A DNA stretch of 64,000 nt from Bacillus pseudomycoides (GCF_022811845.1 NZ_CP064266.1:2790001-2854000); one strand, 5' to 3'; numbered from the stretch's first letter, positions 52,770 to 61,645 are shown. Translations and numbers: made by a program. Notes: a model not told the origin generated them from the sequence alone.

Positions 52770-52785
52770 TTCAAGCGGTCTTTTT
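52751..52785. terminator. Bidirectional terminator
   Basis: A 16-bp perfect stem (AAAAAGACCGCTTGAA and complement) with the TAA stop of the oxidoreductase as its loop. It also ends the dlt operon on the other strand. Confidence 0.93.
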
Positions 52786-52786
52786 G

Positions 52787-53962
52787 TTAGTTTGCTTTAT
52801 AAAATTGCTGGATGGCTTCGTCGATATATACCCAGCCTTTCCATCCTAAGTGCATATGATCTTTTAAGAAGTATTTATCATACTCATGGTTTGAGAAGTC
52901 AGCAATTGGATAGCCAGCTTGCTTAATTTGCTCATGGACTTTCTTGTAGTATAATTCGCGTCGTTCTTTTGGGAATCCAGCATAATCATACCAAGGACCT
53001 TTTACAGGAACAGAGATGAAGAGTGGTTTTGCACCTGCTTGTTTTAATAAATCAAGTACAATTTGTAAATCTTCATATTCTGGAGATTGGTCATAAGCAT
53101 CATTTTTTAAGTAGCCTTGGCGTTGCTTCAATTTCTTTTTAATTTTGCTATTGAAGTAATCATCTTCGATACCATATTCATTTGATTGAGATTCTAATTT
53201 ACCAGTTTGATCTGCGTGTTTACGCGTTTCATCCCAGTTCATTTGTTTCAATGACGGATCGAGATTTTCTTTATGCGGTTTAATATTAAACATTGCTGTA
53301 AATATGTCTTTACGATCTAAAATATTGCGGTAAAGATAAGCGAAAGGTTTCGCAGCAAGTGCTTTAATGTTGTGCTTTGGATCATCATAGACAATACCTT
53401 CTAAAGATATTTTTAATAACGTCTCTTTCTTCACAATCTCAAAGTTTAATAAGCGCTTTGCAATTTGCTTTTTCATTTCAGGCTTTAGATCATTATTGAA
53501 AAGGAAATGATAGCCTTGTTGTTTAGAAAAGTTAGGTGCAAAGTGTGTTTCATCAATTCCTTGTGGTACAAACCACTGTGGTGAAAGGACAAAGATCATT
53601 TTTTTATCTTTTAATTGATCCATTGTAGATGCAAAGTTTAGCACATGGACAAGGTCCTGTGTTCCGCCACGACCAAGAAGGAATGGCGTGAATCCTTCGG
53701 GTTTTACTTTAAAGTAATTGGATGGGTGAAAAGCATCCATTCTTGCAAATTCCGATGAACCATACATCGGAAGGTATTTCGGATCTTCTAACATTTTTTG
53801 CTGTAAAACCATACTTTGTATTTTCTCTGATTTTAGAGAAGTTGCGGCTTCTTCTACTTTTTTATCACTTATAAGCGGAAGTAGAAAGCGTGTTGGAATA
53901 AGTAAGAATACAGCAAAAAGGGCCAATGCTAAGAGCATCGGTCCAAAAGTTGCTTTTTTCAT
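52787..53962 (-). CDS. dltD: D-alanyl-lipoteichoic acid transfer protein DltD
   Basis: Membrane-anchored SGNH-like protein that completes transfer of D-alanine to lipoteichoic acid. It is 391 residues long, with an N-terminal anchor (MLLALALFAVFLLIPTRF at 9-26) and an extracellular domain. The Ser lies in MYGSSEFARMD near residue 70, and the Asp/His pair in FLKDHMHLGWKGW near residue 368. It overlaps dltC by 4 bases and is last in dltXABCD. Confidence 0.96.
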   Translation of the reverse strand: MKKATFGPMLLALALFAVFLLIPTRFLLPLISDKKVEEAATSLKSEKIQSMVLQQKMLEDPKYLPMYGSSEFARMDAFHPSNYFKVKPEGFTPFLLGRGGTQDLVHVLNFASTMDQLKDKKMIFVLSPQWFVPQGIDETHFAPNFSKQQGYHFLFNNDLKPEMKKQIAKRLLNFEIVKKETLLKISLEGIVYDDPKHNIKALAAKPFAYLYRNILDRKDIFTAMFNIKPHKENLDPSLKQMNWDETRKHADQTGKLESQSNEYGIEDDYFNSKIKKKLKQRQGYLKNDAYDQSPEYEDLQIVLDLLKQAGAKPLFISVPVKGPWYDYAGFPKERRELYYKKVHEQIKQAGYPIADFSNHEYDKYFLKDHMHLGWKGWVYIDEAIQQFYKAN

Positions 53963-54198
53963 CGGATTTCTTCCAACTTTTTAATAATCATGTTTGGTGT
54001 TGCCCACTCATCACGATCAAAATCAGAAATAGATACTTCGATATCTAGACGCTCTTGGAATTCTACTAATAAAGATACTGTACCGAAAGAATCAAGGATA
54101 CCTTCTTCAAATAATTGTACATCTGGATTTTCTTTTACAATATCATTTTCACAAACTTCTTCTAAAATATCTAATACTTGATCTTTAAATTCTGCCAT
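53959..54198 (-). CDS. dltC: D-alanyl carrier protein DltC
   Basis: A 79-residue carrier that receives D-alanine from DltA on a phosphopantetheine arm. The modified Ser is in EEGILDSFGTVSLL near residue 36. AAGGAG precedes ATG 54198. A 70-bp gap separates it from dltB. Confidence 0.96.
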   Translation of the reverse strand: MAEFKDQVLDILEEVCENDIVKENPDVQLFEEGILDSFGTVSLLVEFQERLDIEVSISDFDRDEWATPNMIIKKLEEIR

Positions 54199-54268
54199 TT
54201 TTAAAATCTCCTTTATATCCGAAATATATTATGTGTAACTTCTTAGCTGTAAGAAAAGAAGTTATTCA

Positions 54269-55435
54269 TTAAAAGTATCTGTTAAGGTGACCAGAGAAGA
54301 TTAGGAAACCGAAACATACGAAGTGGAACGTAATTACAATTGCAAGGACATGCATGAATTTATTATTTGGCCAAAACTTATGCTTTTTGTTTTTTCGCTC
54401 GAAAATATCAAACAAAATAAACAAAGCAGCATGATAAAGGCCGTAAATAATATATTGATAAACATGATCACCTAAAATGTGCCATACGCCCATAATGAAA
54501 AAGTTTAAGAATGCGCCGATATATGAAATCGTATAGCGATTTTTAATTAACTTTTTCTTTGTTGCGAAAAAGACAAAGCGCATATAAATAAAGTCGCGGA
54601 ACCAGAATGATAAGCTCATGTGCCAGCGGTTCCAGAAATCTTTAATGTTACGACTGATGAACGGTTTATTAAAGTTTTCTGGTGTTTTAATACCCATCAT
54701 ATAACTTACACCGATTACGAATGCACTATAACCAGCAAAATCGAAGAATAGGTATAAACTGTAACTATACATATAAATAACATTAGATAAAAACGTATCT
54801 TGATTTGCAAATACTGCATCAACAAAGTGCTTCTGTAGTAAATAAGCAATTATAAATTTATACAGAAACCCTTGGAATATACGGTTCATCCCTGTGTATA
54901 GTAACTTTTGATATTCTTCAGCACTTGGCGGTTTTTGAATATCTTTTTGGAATCTTCGATAACGATCGATAGGCCCAGTTGAGATAGCTGGGAAGAACAG
55001 AACGAACTCCCAAAAATTAAAGAATGTGAAGTCTTTAATCAAACCATCACGAACTTCAAACACCATTTGTACGGCCCTAAATGTTACATAAGACATACCA
55101 AGGAAAACAATGAACTTTAGTTCAGGTACGAATGGTGCGATTTTTGTTAACACTAGTGGCAAAATCGATAAAATAACAGCCATGCAAAACATGAACGTAT
55201 TATTATTTTGTTTTCGTAATAGTAAATAGCCTTTAATCAGGATGTATTGCCAAATAATAAAGGCTGCTAACATCATCGCTTGCTTTGGTTTATCAGAGAA
55301 GATAATTGCAAGCATAACTAATGTTAGAAAAGCATTATATTTGCGCAACATTTTACCTTTTAATCCAGCTATAATAGTAGGTACTAATAAAATGCCCACT
55401 ATGGCGAAAAAATAAAATGATCCGTATGCGGTCAT
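54269..55435 (-). CDS. dltB: D-alanine transfer membrane acyltransferase DltB
   Basis: A 388-residue MBOAT protein that carries D-alanyl groups across the membrane. Conserved features are FAGYSAFVIGVSYMMGI, FWNRWHMSLSFWFRDFIYMR and the catalytic His in NFFIMGVWHILGDH near residue 335. About 11 hydrophobic segments are visible. It overlaps the dltA end by 4 bases. Confidence 0.96.
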   Translation of the reverse strand: MTAYGSFYFFAIVGILLVPTIIAGLKGKMLRKYNAFLTLVMLAIIFSDKPKQAMMLAAFIIWQYILIKGYLLLRKQNNNTFMFCMAVILSILPLVLTKIAPFVPELKFIVFLGMSYVTFRAVQMVFEVRDGLIKDFTFFNFWEFVLFFPAISTGPIDRYRRFQKDIQKPPSAEEYQKLLYTGMNRIFQGFLYKFIIAYLLQKHFVDAVFANQDTFLSNVIYMYSYSLYLFFDFAGYSAFVIGVSYMMGIKTPENFNKPFISRNIKDFWNRWHMSLSFWFRDFIYMRFVFFATKKKLIKNRYTISYIGAFLNFFIMGVWHILGDHVYQYIIYGLYHAALFILFDIFERKNKKHKFWPNNKFMHVLAIVITFHFVCFGFLIFSGHLNRYF

Positions 55436-56946
55436 GCTGTAACCTCACTCAATAATTTTTTGCGATCTACCTTTCCATTTGGTGTCATTGGAATAGAAGA
55501 TTGATACATGAATTTTCTTGGAATCATGTAATTTGGTAATCGCTCATTGAGTTCTTTTTTGATTGCAGATGTTAATTTGAATTCTTTTTCAAACGAATGC
55601 TCTCCTGGAACAACAACCGCTAATAAGTAATCATATTTTTCACCTTTTTTAATTGGAATTACGACAGCTCCTTCTACGTAAGAGCAACCACGAAGGTGAT
55701 GTTCAATTTCTTCTAATTCCATTCGATAACCATGTAATTTAATTTGGAAATCAAGACGACCATTATAGAAAAGAAGACCATTTTCTACATAGCCAGCATC
55801 CCCCGTTTTGTAGGCACGTTCACCATCAATAACTGTGAATGCTTTTTCTGTTAATTCAGGGCTTCCTAAGTATCCAACGCTTACGCTTGGGCCAACAATT
55901 ACGATTTCACCTTTTTCACCATCGGGTGCAATCGTACCATCTTCTTTCATAATAAGAAGGCGGCAATCAGATTTACAGTAGCCAACTGGAAGTGATTGAT
56001 ATGTATCAACAACTTCTTTTGTCACATGAATGCCTGTGACAGCTACAGTAGCTTCGGTTGGACCGTACGTATTCATAATTGTTGCTTTCGGGAAGCGCTC
56101 AATTAGTTTTCTTGCTACGTCATTTGATAATACTTCACCGCAGAATAAGAATGTTTTCATATTTGGCAGCATACTTTCAGAGAAAGATGGCTCCATTAAA
56201 CACATTTCTGCAAAAGAAGGTGTGGATGTCCATACTTGTACATCAGATTGTTCTAAAGAAGCAAATAAGTCTTTTGGACGTGCAATCATATCTTTATCAA
56301 TTGCCCAAAGCGTACCACCTGTTACTAACGATGGATAAACATCCATCACAGATAAATCGAATGAGAAAGGTGCTTGGTTTAAGAATACTTGTCCCGTTTG
56401 TAAGTTGAAATCTTCGACCGCCCATTTTGTAAAACTTACAAGACAATTATACGTAATTTGTACACCTTTTGGATTACCAGTACTCCCTGATGTGTAAATA
56501 ATGTAGAAGTTTTCATCATCTTTTACCGCATGAGTAGGGTTTGGTGTTTCTCCTTTATGAGTAAAGAGAATATCTTTTAAGTTGTTTTCAGATATGATGC
56601 GAACTGGTAAATCAGTTACTGCTACTTCTACCGGAGATAAAAGTAATTTCGCACCAGAGCTTTCAGCAATACGTTGTACACGATCAGCTGGAATAGATAG
56701 ATCTACTGGAATATAAGCATGTCCAGCTTTTACACACCCTAAAAAGCTAATGATCATCTCTGGCTGCATATGGCCATAAACCATAATTGGTGAGCGATCA
56801 TCTGCATACTCAGAAGAAATCCAATGAGCTAACGCATCAGAGTCTTCCTTTAATTGTCTGTACGTAATTTTCGCATCTCGCCAAACGAAAGCGGTTTGGT
56901 CAGGAGTTTCAACTGCCCACTTTTCGATTTGTTCTAATAACTTCAT
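55432..56946 (-). CDS. dltA: D-alanine--[D-alanyl carrier protein] ligase DltA
   Basis: A 504-residue adenylating enzyme that activates D-alanine and loads DltC. Motifs are the P-loop FYIIYTSGSTGNPKGV near residue 150, NTYGPTEATVAVT near 295, YKTGDAGYVENGLLFYNGRL with DFQIKLHGYRMELEEIE near 385-415, and the catalytic Lys in NGKVDRKKLL at the C-terminus. It begins 12 bases after dltX. Confidence 0.97.
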   Translation of the reverse strand: MKLLEQIEKWAVETPDQTAFVWRDAKITYRQLKEDSDALAHWISSEYADDRSPIMVYGHMQPEMIISFLGCVKAGHAYIPVDLSIPADRVQRIAESSGAKLLLSPVEVAVTDLPVRIISENNLKDILFTHKGETPNPTHAVKDDENFYIIYTSGSTGNPKGVQITYNCLVSFTKWAVEDFNLQTGQVFLNQAPFSFDLSVMDVYPSLVTGGTLWAIDKDMIARPKDLFASLEQSDVQVWTSTPSFAEMCLMEPSFSESMLPNMKTFLFCGEVLSNDVARKLIERFPKATIMNTYGPTEATVAVTGIHVTKEVVDTYQSLPVGYCKSDCRLLIMKEDGTIAPDGEKGEIVIVGPSVSVGYLGSPELTEKAFTVIDGERAYKTGDAGYVENGLLFYNGRLDFQIKLHGYRMELEEIEHHLRGCSYVEGAVVIPIKKGEKYDYLLAVVVPGEHSFEKEFKLTSAIKKELNERLPNYMIPRKFMYQSSIPMTPNGKVDRKKLLSEVTA

Positions 56947-56958
56947 AACGTTCCCACC

Positions 56959-57105
56959 CTAAAATTCATTGTAAATAAATGTGCTTGTGTTTGTATCATG
57001 GAAACCATACAACCAAAGCAAAGCAAATAAAATTGCAAGGTAATAAAAAGTTTTTGCAACCCATTGTGTGAGTGGTCGAGACCATATCTCTTTTAATCTC
57101 TCCAT
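56959..57105 (-). CDS. dltX: Teichoic acid D-Ala incorporation peptide DltX
   Basis: A 48-residue single-pass membrane peptide at the head of the dlt operon: MERLKEIWSRPLTQWVAKTF followed by the membrane segment YYLAILFALLWLYGF and the tail STFIYNEF typical of DltX. GAGGGA precedes ATG 57105. It was easily missed because of its length. The 310-bp gap upstream to the divergent amidohydrolase gene should hold the dlt promoter; no operator was recognised there. Confidence 0.93.
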   Translation of the reverse strand: MERLKEIWSRPLTQWVAKTFYYLAILFALLWLYGFHDTNTSTFIYNEF

Positions 57106-57416
57106 GTCTTTCCCTCTCTTATGAAATAGTAACTATATGTAGGTATCTTAACCTACTTTGTTGTGAAAAAAACAAGATTCCACATTTTAGGTAAATGTAA
57201 GACAAAAGGCCCTTTTTTGATAGTAGCACTAAATACTAAAAAAGAAAATCCCTAACTTAGTAATTATATTACATTCTATATGAATTTGTAATGGATTCAT
57301 TTTTTTAGATGGGTAAGTGAGTATAAAAGTGTTTTTTGAAACTGAACATTTTACAAGGAAATTAAGGAATCATAGTGAGATAAGAAAAGTGACGGATGAA
57401 AAGGAGGTTATCAGGA

Positions 57417-58595
57417 ATGGAGCGTTTAAGCAAAAGGTGGCAGGCATATGTGTCAGAGGAAAATATTATAAAGTGGCGGAGGCATCTTCATCAATTTCCT
57501 GAACTATCATTTCAAGAAGAAAAAACTTCACAATTTATATATGATACATTGTGTTCATTTTCAGCTTTTGAGGTGACAAGACCGACGCTATATAGTGTGA
57601 TGGCAAAGAAAAAAGGAAAGAAGGGAGGCAAAATAGTGGCGATTCGTGCAGATATGGATGCCCTGCCAATTCAGGAGGAGACGTCTAAAACATATGCATC
57701 AGTTAATCCAGGAGTGATGCATGCGTGTGGGCATGATGCACATACCGCTATTTTATTAGGTACAGCAGAAGCTATAGCGAACATGAATGAGGATTGGGAG
57801 GGGGAAATTCGCCTTTTATTTCAACATGCAGAAGAAGTGTATCCTGGTGGTGGACAGGAGATGGTAAAAGCTGGCGTCATGGAAGGTGTAGATTATATTA
57901 TTGGTTTGCATGTTATGTCTGGATTGGAAACGGGAAAGATTGGGATCGTATATGGGCCGATGATGGCGGCCCCAGATGTATTTACAATTGAAGTAAAAGG
58001 GAGGGGGGGGCATGCTGCTAGACCGGAAGAAACGATAGATCCGATAGCAGTTGGTGCACAAGTTATTACGAATTTACAGCATATTGTATCTAGAAATACA
58101 AGCGCTTTTGTGCAAAGAGTTGTTTCTGTAACACAATTTCATGGAGGAACAGCGGATAATATTATTCCTGATACAGCATATTTAATGGGGACAGTCCGCT
58201 CTTTCGATCAAACCTTGAGAAAAGAAGCGGAGGAAAGGATTGAGCAAATTGCTAAGGGGATTATAGAGGCGCATGGCGCAGAATATACGTATACGTATCG
58301 CTATGGATATGATCCGGTTATCAATGATGGATTTATTACAAAGATAGTAGAAGAAAGTGCAGTAGAGTTGTTTGGAAAAGGGAGAATTGTAAAGCTAGTT
58401 CCTTCAATGGGAGGGGAAGATTTCTCGGCATATTTAAGAAAAGCACCAGGCTGTTTTATTAAATTAGGAACTGGAAATGAGAAAATCAAGACTTGTTACC
58501 CTCATCATCATCCAAAATTTGATGTGGATGAATCAGCTTTAATGAATGGAGCAGAGCTATTTTTACAAACAACGATGAAATTATTAAAAACGTAA
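57417..58595 (+). CDS. M20-family N-acyl-amino-acid amidohydrolase
   Basis: A 392-residue zinc amidohydrolase with the M20D pattern. It shows RRHLHQFPELSFQEEKTS, IRADMDALPIQEE (catalytic Asp), MHACGHDAHTAILLG (Cys/His ligands), LFQHAEEVYPGGGQEMV (catalytic Glu) and GRGGHAARPEETIDPI. The metal-binding His near the C-terminus is in CYPHHHPKFDVDE. It hydrolyses N-acyl or hippurate-type substrates; the exact one is unknown. ATG 57417 has AAGGAGG upstream. Confidence 0.9.
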   Translation: MERLSKRWQAYVSEENIIKWRRHLHQFPELSFQEEKTSQFIYDTLCSFSAFEVTRPTLYSVMAKKKGKKGGKIVAIRADMDALPIQEETSKTYASVNPGVMHACGHDAHTAILLGTAEAIANMNEDWEGEIRLLFQHAEEVYPGGGQEMVKAGVMEGVDYIIGLHVMSGLETGKIGIVYGPMMAAPDVFTIEVKGRGGHAARPEETIDPIAVGAQVITNLQHIVSRNTSAFVQRVVSVTQFHGGTADNIIPDTAYLMGTVRSFDQTLRKEAEERIEQIAKGIIEAHGAEYTYTYRYGYDPVINDGFITKIVEESAVELFGKGRIVKLVPSMGGEDFSAYLRKAPGCFIKLGTGNEKIKTCYPHHHPKFDVDESALMNGAELFLQTTMKLLKT

Positions 58596-58680
58596 AAGAG
58601 TATGTAGGAGTTGTATTTCTCTATTTGCGGAGAGCAGTTTTAAAATGATTAAAGTTTCATTTTACTGTGTACAAAAAAAG

Positions 58681-58712
58681 GCAACTGCGATTTACGCAGT
58701 TGCTTCTATTTC
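58681..58712 (+). terminator. Terminator of the amidohydrolase gene
   Basis: GCAACTGCG pairs with CGCAGTTGC around a 5-nt loop; the tail is T-rich. Confidence 0.8.
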
Positions 58713-58813
58713 TTTCCGTTAGAGAGGGCTGAGAAAGAACTATGCTCATTTATAGTATATGAATAGCTGGCGGACAAGCTTGTACCTTTTCATTATTTTT
58801 TTAAAAATAGTTA

Positions 58814-58875
58814 TTGACTTTGATAATCATTTTCAATTAATCTAATGATATAGTCGTTATTGATAATTATTATCA
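58814..58875 (+). promoter_or_regulatory. Fur-controlled promoter with two Fur boxes
   Basis: A TTGACT -35 at 58814-58819 is followed directly by TGATAATCATTTTCA (58821-58835, one mismatch from the 7-1-7 consensus). A second box, TGATAATTATTATCA (58861-58875), matches it perfectly. The first box sits in the promoter spacer, so Fur-iron would block transcription of the operon starting at 58912. Confidence 0.9.
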
Positions 58876-58911
58876 ATAGAATAAGCAGATTAAAGAATAA
58901 ATAAGATAGAG

Positions 58912-59070
58912 ATGAGGAAAACATTTCGCCTTGGGCAAAGGAATTTAAAAAATAAAGATAAACATATGGAATGGCAACGAAATATGATTCGTGCTGAATA
59001 TGTAGATGAGAAGAAGACAAATGAAATAGAAAAAGATATACATAACCGAGGGAGAGAGTCAGTTGAGTAA
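58912..59070 (+). CDS. Small charged protein at the head of a Fur-controlled operon (Fbp-like?)
   Basis: A 52-residue frame, MRKTFRLGQRNLKNKDKHME then WQRNMIRAEYVDEKKTNEIE, overlapping the flavodoxin start by 8 bases. It is highly charged, with a basic first half. Length, charge and Fur control recall the Fur-regulated basic proteins FbpA/FbpB of B. subtilis, but sequence similarity was not verified. The ribosome site is weak (AGATAGAG), which lowers confidence. Confidence 0.55.
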   Translation: MRKTFRLGQRNLKNKDKHMEWQRNMIRAEYVDEKKTNEIEKDIHNRGRESVE

Positions 59071-59509
59071 ATTTGTAATGATTTTTGCAAGTATGAGTGG
59101 AAATACAGAGGAGATGGCGGATCATATAGCTGGGGCAATTCGTAAAACAGGAAACGAGATAGAAGTAATCGACATTATGACTACGCCAGAGGCTTCTGTA
59201 TTAGAAGCATATGACGGGATCATTTTAGGAGCGTACACGTGGGGAGATGGTGAACTTCCAGATGATTTCTTAGACTTTTATGATGAAATGGAAGAAATTC
59301 ATTTAACAGGTAAAAAAGCAGCGGTATTTGGATCTTGTGATTCTGCTTATCCGAAATACGGAGCAGCTGTTGATATTTTAGAAGAAAAGTTACGAGAGCG
59401 CGGTGCTGAAGTAGTACTAGAAGGGTTAAAAGTGGAATTAACGCCGGAAGATGAAGATGTAGAGAAATGTCTTCAATTTGGTGCTGAATTTGTAAAACAC
59501 CTTTCTTAA
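59063..59509 (+). CDS. Flavodoxin
   Basis: A 148-residue FMN electron carrier, with the phosphate loop FASMSGNTEEMADHI near residue 10, AYTWGDGELPDDF near 57 and FGSCDSAYPKYGAAVD near 90. The start is TTG 59063, after GGGAGAGAG. Placement behind two Fur boxes shows that it replaces ferredoxin under iron limitation. It is coupled by overlap to the small gene upstream. Confidence 0.95.
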   Translation: MSKFVMIFASMSGNTEEMADHIAGAIRKTGNEIEVIDIMTTPEASVLEAYDGIILGAYTWGDGELPDDFLDFYDEMEEIHLTGKKAAVFGSCDSAYPKYGAAVDILEEKLRERGAEVVLEGLKVELTPEDEDVEKCLQFGAEFVKHLS

Positions 59510-59532
59510 TGGCGAGAGGGAGATGAAGATGG

Positions 59533-60306
59533 GTGCAGGGGAAAATATCAATTAAAACGATGACAGATTATCATCTATATGATTTTATGCGTTGTCCACA
59601 TAAGTTTTATTTTCGCCATATAAAAAGAAGAGAACCTTCTTCATTTGAATGGCAACAGATGGTGCAATCGATTGTAAATCAAATTATTTGTGAATATTAC
59701 ACATCACCAGCAGAAAAACAAACAACAGTGCGCTTGTTAGAACTATTAGAAAGATATTGGGATAAAGTGCGTATTGGAATGTTTGCTTCTAAAGCGGAAT
59801 ACTATATTGTTCTTGCCAAGCTAACGGATCATCTATTAAAGTTTGTAAACAATGAAGCGAGTAAAACACCGCCTTTATTTTTATATGAGAAGTTGCAAAC
59901 ATACATGGAAGAGTTAGGTGTACAAATTGCATTGACTTTTGAAGTGGGCGAATGGTCCGTAAAATCATTTGTAATCAAAAAATATGTTGTCGATGCAAAT
60001 GAAGAGATGCTTGCTCTTTGCAAGAAGTTAACGGCTGTTTTTAGCCATAAAGCTTTTGGAGTTCTTCCCGAAAAAATTGAAATTGTTAATTTAATAGAAG
60101 GAACTAGGCATAGCTATGCTCCAAAAGAGCAAGATATGATAGAGGGGATGGACGATTTATATAGAATGAAAGAAATGTTACAGCAACCAGAACATTACAC
60201 AGACCGTACATTTCGTTCCGAATGTATTGGATGTGCTTTCCGTATTGACTGTAAAGTAGACGAGGTGCAAGAGGGACTGGTGCAGAAAAAATTTATATTA
60301 CACTGA
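59533..60306 (+). CDS. PD-(D/E)XK-superfamily (Cas4/AddB-like) protein, probably nuclease-dead
   Basis: A 257-residue protein. The N-terminus TDYHLYDFMRCPHKFYFRHI is the first signature of the family. The last part carries ECIGCAFRIDC, so with the early Cys it has the four cysteines of an AddB/Cas4-type Fe-S site. The D...ExK residues expected near the middle (the VVDYKT-like strand) are not found; the matching region reads TFEVGEWSVKSFVIKKYVVD. An Fe-S binding structural or sensory role may remain. The start is GTG 59533. It lies 24 bases after the flavodoxin, in the Fur operon. Confidence 0.75.
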   Translation: MQGKISIKTMTDYHLYDFMRCPHKFYFRHIKRREPSSFEWQQMVQSIVNQIICEYYTSPAEKQTTVRLLELLERYWDKVRIGMFASKAEYYIVLAKLTDHLLKFVNNEASKTPPLFLYEKLQTYMEELGVQIALTFEVGEWSVKSFVIKKYVVDANEEMLALCKKLTAVFSHKAFGVLPEKIEIVNLIEGTRHSYAPKEQDMIEGMDDLYRMKEMLQQPEHYTDRTFRSECIGCAFRIDCKVDEVQEGLVQKKFILH

Positions 60307-60405
60307 GGGGTGCTAAATTGCATCCTTTTTGGTATTGACATGAAAAGCTTTTCATCATTTACGGTATATATGTAGGGGGAAACTTCGTAATGGGAGGGCT
60401 AATTC

Positions 60406-60567
60406 ATGACAAATGAAGTGAAAGTGTTTCAATGGTTAAAAGAACAACAGGCTCCTTTCTCTATTCAATTGCAAATTTTGCAGGCGTTTCAGATGTATAA
60501 ATTAATTGTAGAAATGGATAAAAAATTAATGATGTATGAGGAAATGGAGAATAGCGAAAGAAGTTAA
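60406..60567 (+). CDS. Small helical protein, 53 residues
   Basis: MTNEVKVFQWLKEQQAPFSI then QLQILQAFQMYKLIVEMDKK, a soluble amphipathic helical protein rich in Gln and Met. GGGAGG lies at good distance from ATG 60406. A TTGACA at 60334-60339 overlaps a perfect palindrome TGAAAAGCTTTTCA upstream, a possible operator. Its end overlaps the convergent phosphotransferase fragment by 4 bases. Family not recognised. Confidence 0.6.
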   Translation: MTNEVKVFQWLKEQQAPFSIQLQILQAFQMYKLIVEMDKKLMMYEEMENSERS

Positions 60568-61124
60568 TTCGTTCCCTGTAGTATCGTTTGTAATCTTCTT
60601 CGATTCTTCAGTATTTCCTGTTCATTATTGGTTTCAAAGCTATGAATAAGGTTATGAAGCAATGGACTATATTGATAAAATTGTATGATACGCTTAGAGA
60701 AAGATGAATCTTGGTGGGGAGTGAGATTGCAGTACCGTTTATATAAATCATCTGTAAATTCACTACCAAAATCGTTATATAATCCAGCAAAGTCAAAGGC
60801 AGGATCTCCAATTTGAGCATCACCAAAATCAATAATCCCAGCAACACTTCTTTTCTCATCATCAAATAAAATGTGATGATGTGTCAAGTCAGCGTGGATC
60901 ATTGTTTTTTTGAAATTAGATGTATGCATATGTTCAAAAAAATCTTCAAATAAGCAATCAAAAACTCTTCTTTCTAGCGGTGTAAGTGTGAGGACAAGAT
61001 AATTATGTAATTTCGTTTGAATTTGTCGCCAATATAAGATAGGTTTTTCAACAGAAAACTCCCACTTTTTAGCATCTTCTATTGGAAGGGTATGTAAAGA
61101 AGAAAGAAAAGTAGCAATTTGCAT
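60564..61124 (-). pseudogene. N-terminally truncated aminoglycoside-type phosphotransferase
   Basis: The C-lobe of an APH/choline-kinase fold: Brenner-type HADLTHHHILFDDE and DFGDAQIGDPAFDFAGLYND (Asp and DFG-like Mg site), followed by helices. The usual N-lobe of about 90-100 residues (nucleotide-binding strands) is missing. The preceding DNA is another gene's terminator, and no promoter or ribosome site is seen at 61124. The open frame extends to 61223 only by chance, through that terminator and the end of the 49-residue gene. Confidence 0.7.
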
Positions 61125-61137
61125 GATGCGACAGAAA

Positions 61138-61176
61138 AACAAAAACGTCTCCAGGAGCTGGGGACGTTTTCGTTTT
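61138..61176 (-). terminator. Terminator of the 49-residue gene
   Basis: AAAACGTC-CC pairs with GG-GACGTTTT, and the minus-strand tail is TTTTTGTTTTT. It sits directly ahead of the truncated phosphotransferase. Confidence 0.75.
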
Positions 61177-61219
61177 TTACAACATTCCAACAGAACCAAG
61201 CACTTGCAAGGAAGGGCAT

Positions 61220-61369
61220 TCACAGGTTCTCGTTTTGTTGACCGATTTCTTTTTTTGCGATTTCTAGATTCCCTTGTTCCACTTGCTTATGCACATTTAC
61301 GGAATCACCCGCATAACCTTTTTGTGTTTTTACAACTCTTTTAGAAAAGATTGAGGATTGTTTTTCCAT
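61220..61369 (-). CDS. Small hydrophilic protein, 49 residues
   Basis: MEKQSSIFSKRVVKTQKGYA then GDSVNVHKQVEQGNLEIAKK, a charged Gln/Lys-rich soluble protein, probably a sporulation-associated small protein by composition. GGAG lies 7 bases before ATG 61369, and a good terminator follows. Function is unknown. It lies 15 bases after the 57-residue membrane gene. Confidence 0.65.
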   Translation of the reverse strand: MEKQSSIFSKRVVKTQKGYAGDSVNVHKQVEQGNLEIAKKEIGQQNENL

Positions 61370-61384
61370 ATAATTCTCCATTCA

Positions 61385-61558
61385 TTAAAAGTAGACGAAA
61401 ATGATGAGTACAAGTAATATTGCCCCGAAAATACTAATTCCAATTAAAAAAGAAGTGTTTTTATATTGAGGTGGTTTATGAATGTCATGCCTATATCCAG
61501 GTGAGATTTCAGGAGAAAACTCCTCGTCATAATGCTGCTTTTGTTTCTTTTCATCCAT
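61385..61558 (-). CDS. Small membrane protein, 57 residues
   Basis: MDEKKQKQHYDEEFSPEISP, then HDIHKPPQYKN and one C-terminal membrane segment (TSFLIGISIFGAILLVLIIF, then VYF). It is tail-anchored, with a charged cytoplasmic N-terminus. AAAGGTG precedes ATG 61558. Probably cotranscribed with the 49-residue gene. Family unknown. Confidence 0.65.
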   Translation of the reverse strand: MDEKKQKQHYDEEFSPEISPGYRHDIHKPPQYKNTSFLIGISIFGAILLVLIIFVYF

Positions 61559-61615
61559 AGATTTACACCTTTCTTTTTCATTATGTTACACGTTTAATGA
61601 GGAACTATACATGAA

Positions 61616-61645
61616 GAAAAAAGCCACTTTAATTAGTGACTTTCT
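61616..61645 (-). terminator. Terminator of the MATE gene
   Basis: AAGTCAC pairs with GTGGCTT around an 8-nt loop (one G-T pair), followed by TTTTCTTC on the minus strand. Confidence 0.7.

Noticed and set aside
57317..57502. 61-residue frame in the dltX-amidohydrolase gap
   Set aside because: It overlaps the start of the amidohydrolase gene in another frame and has no supporting signals.
58621..58640. CTATTTGCGG, resembling the start of the bcr1-like repeat
   Set aside because: Only about 10 bases agree; there is no TTTAT pair and no match to the inner blocks.
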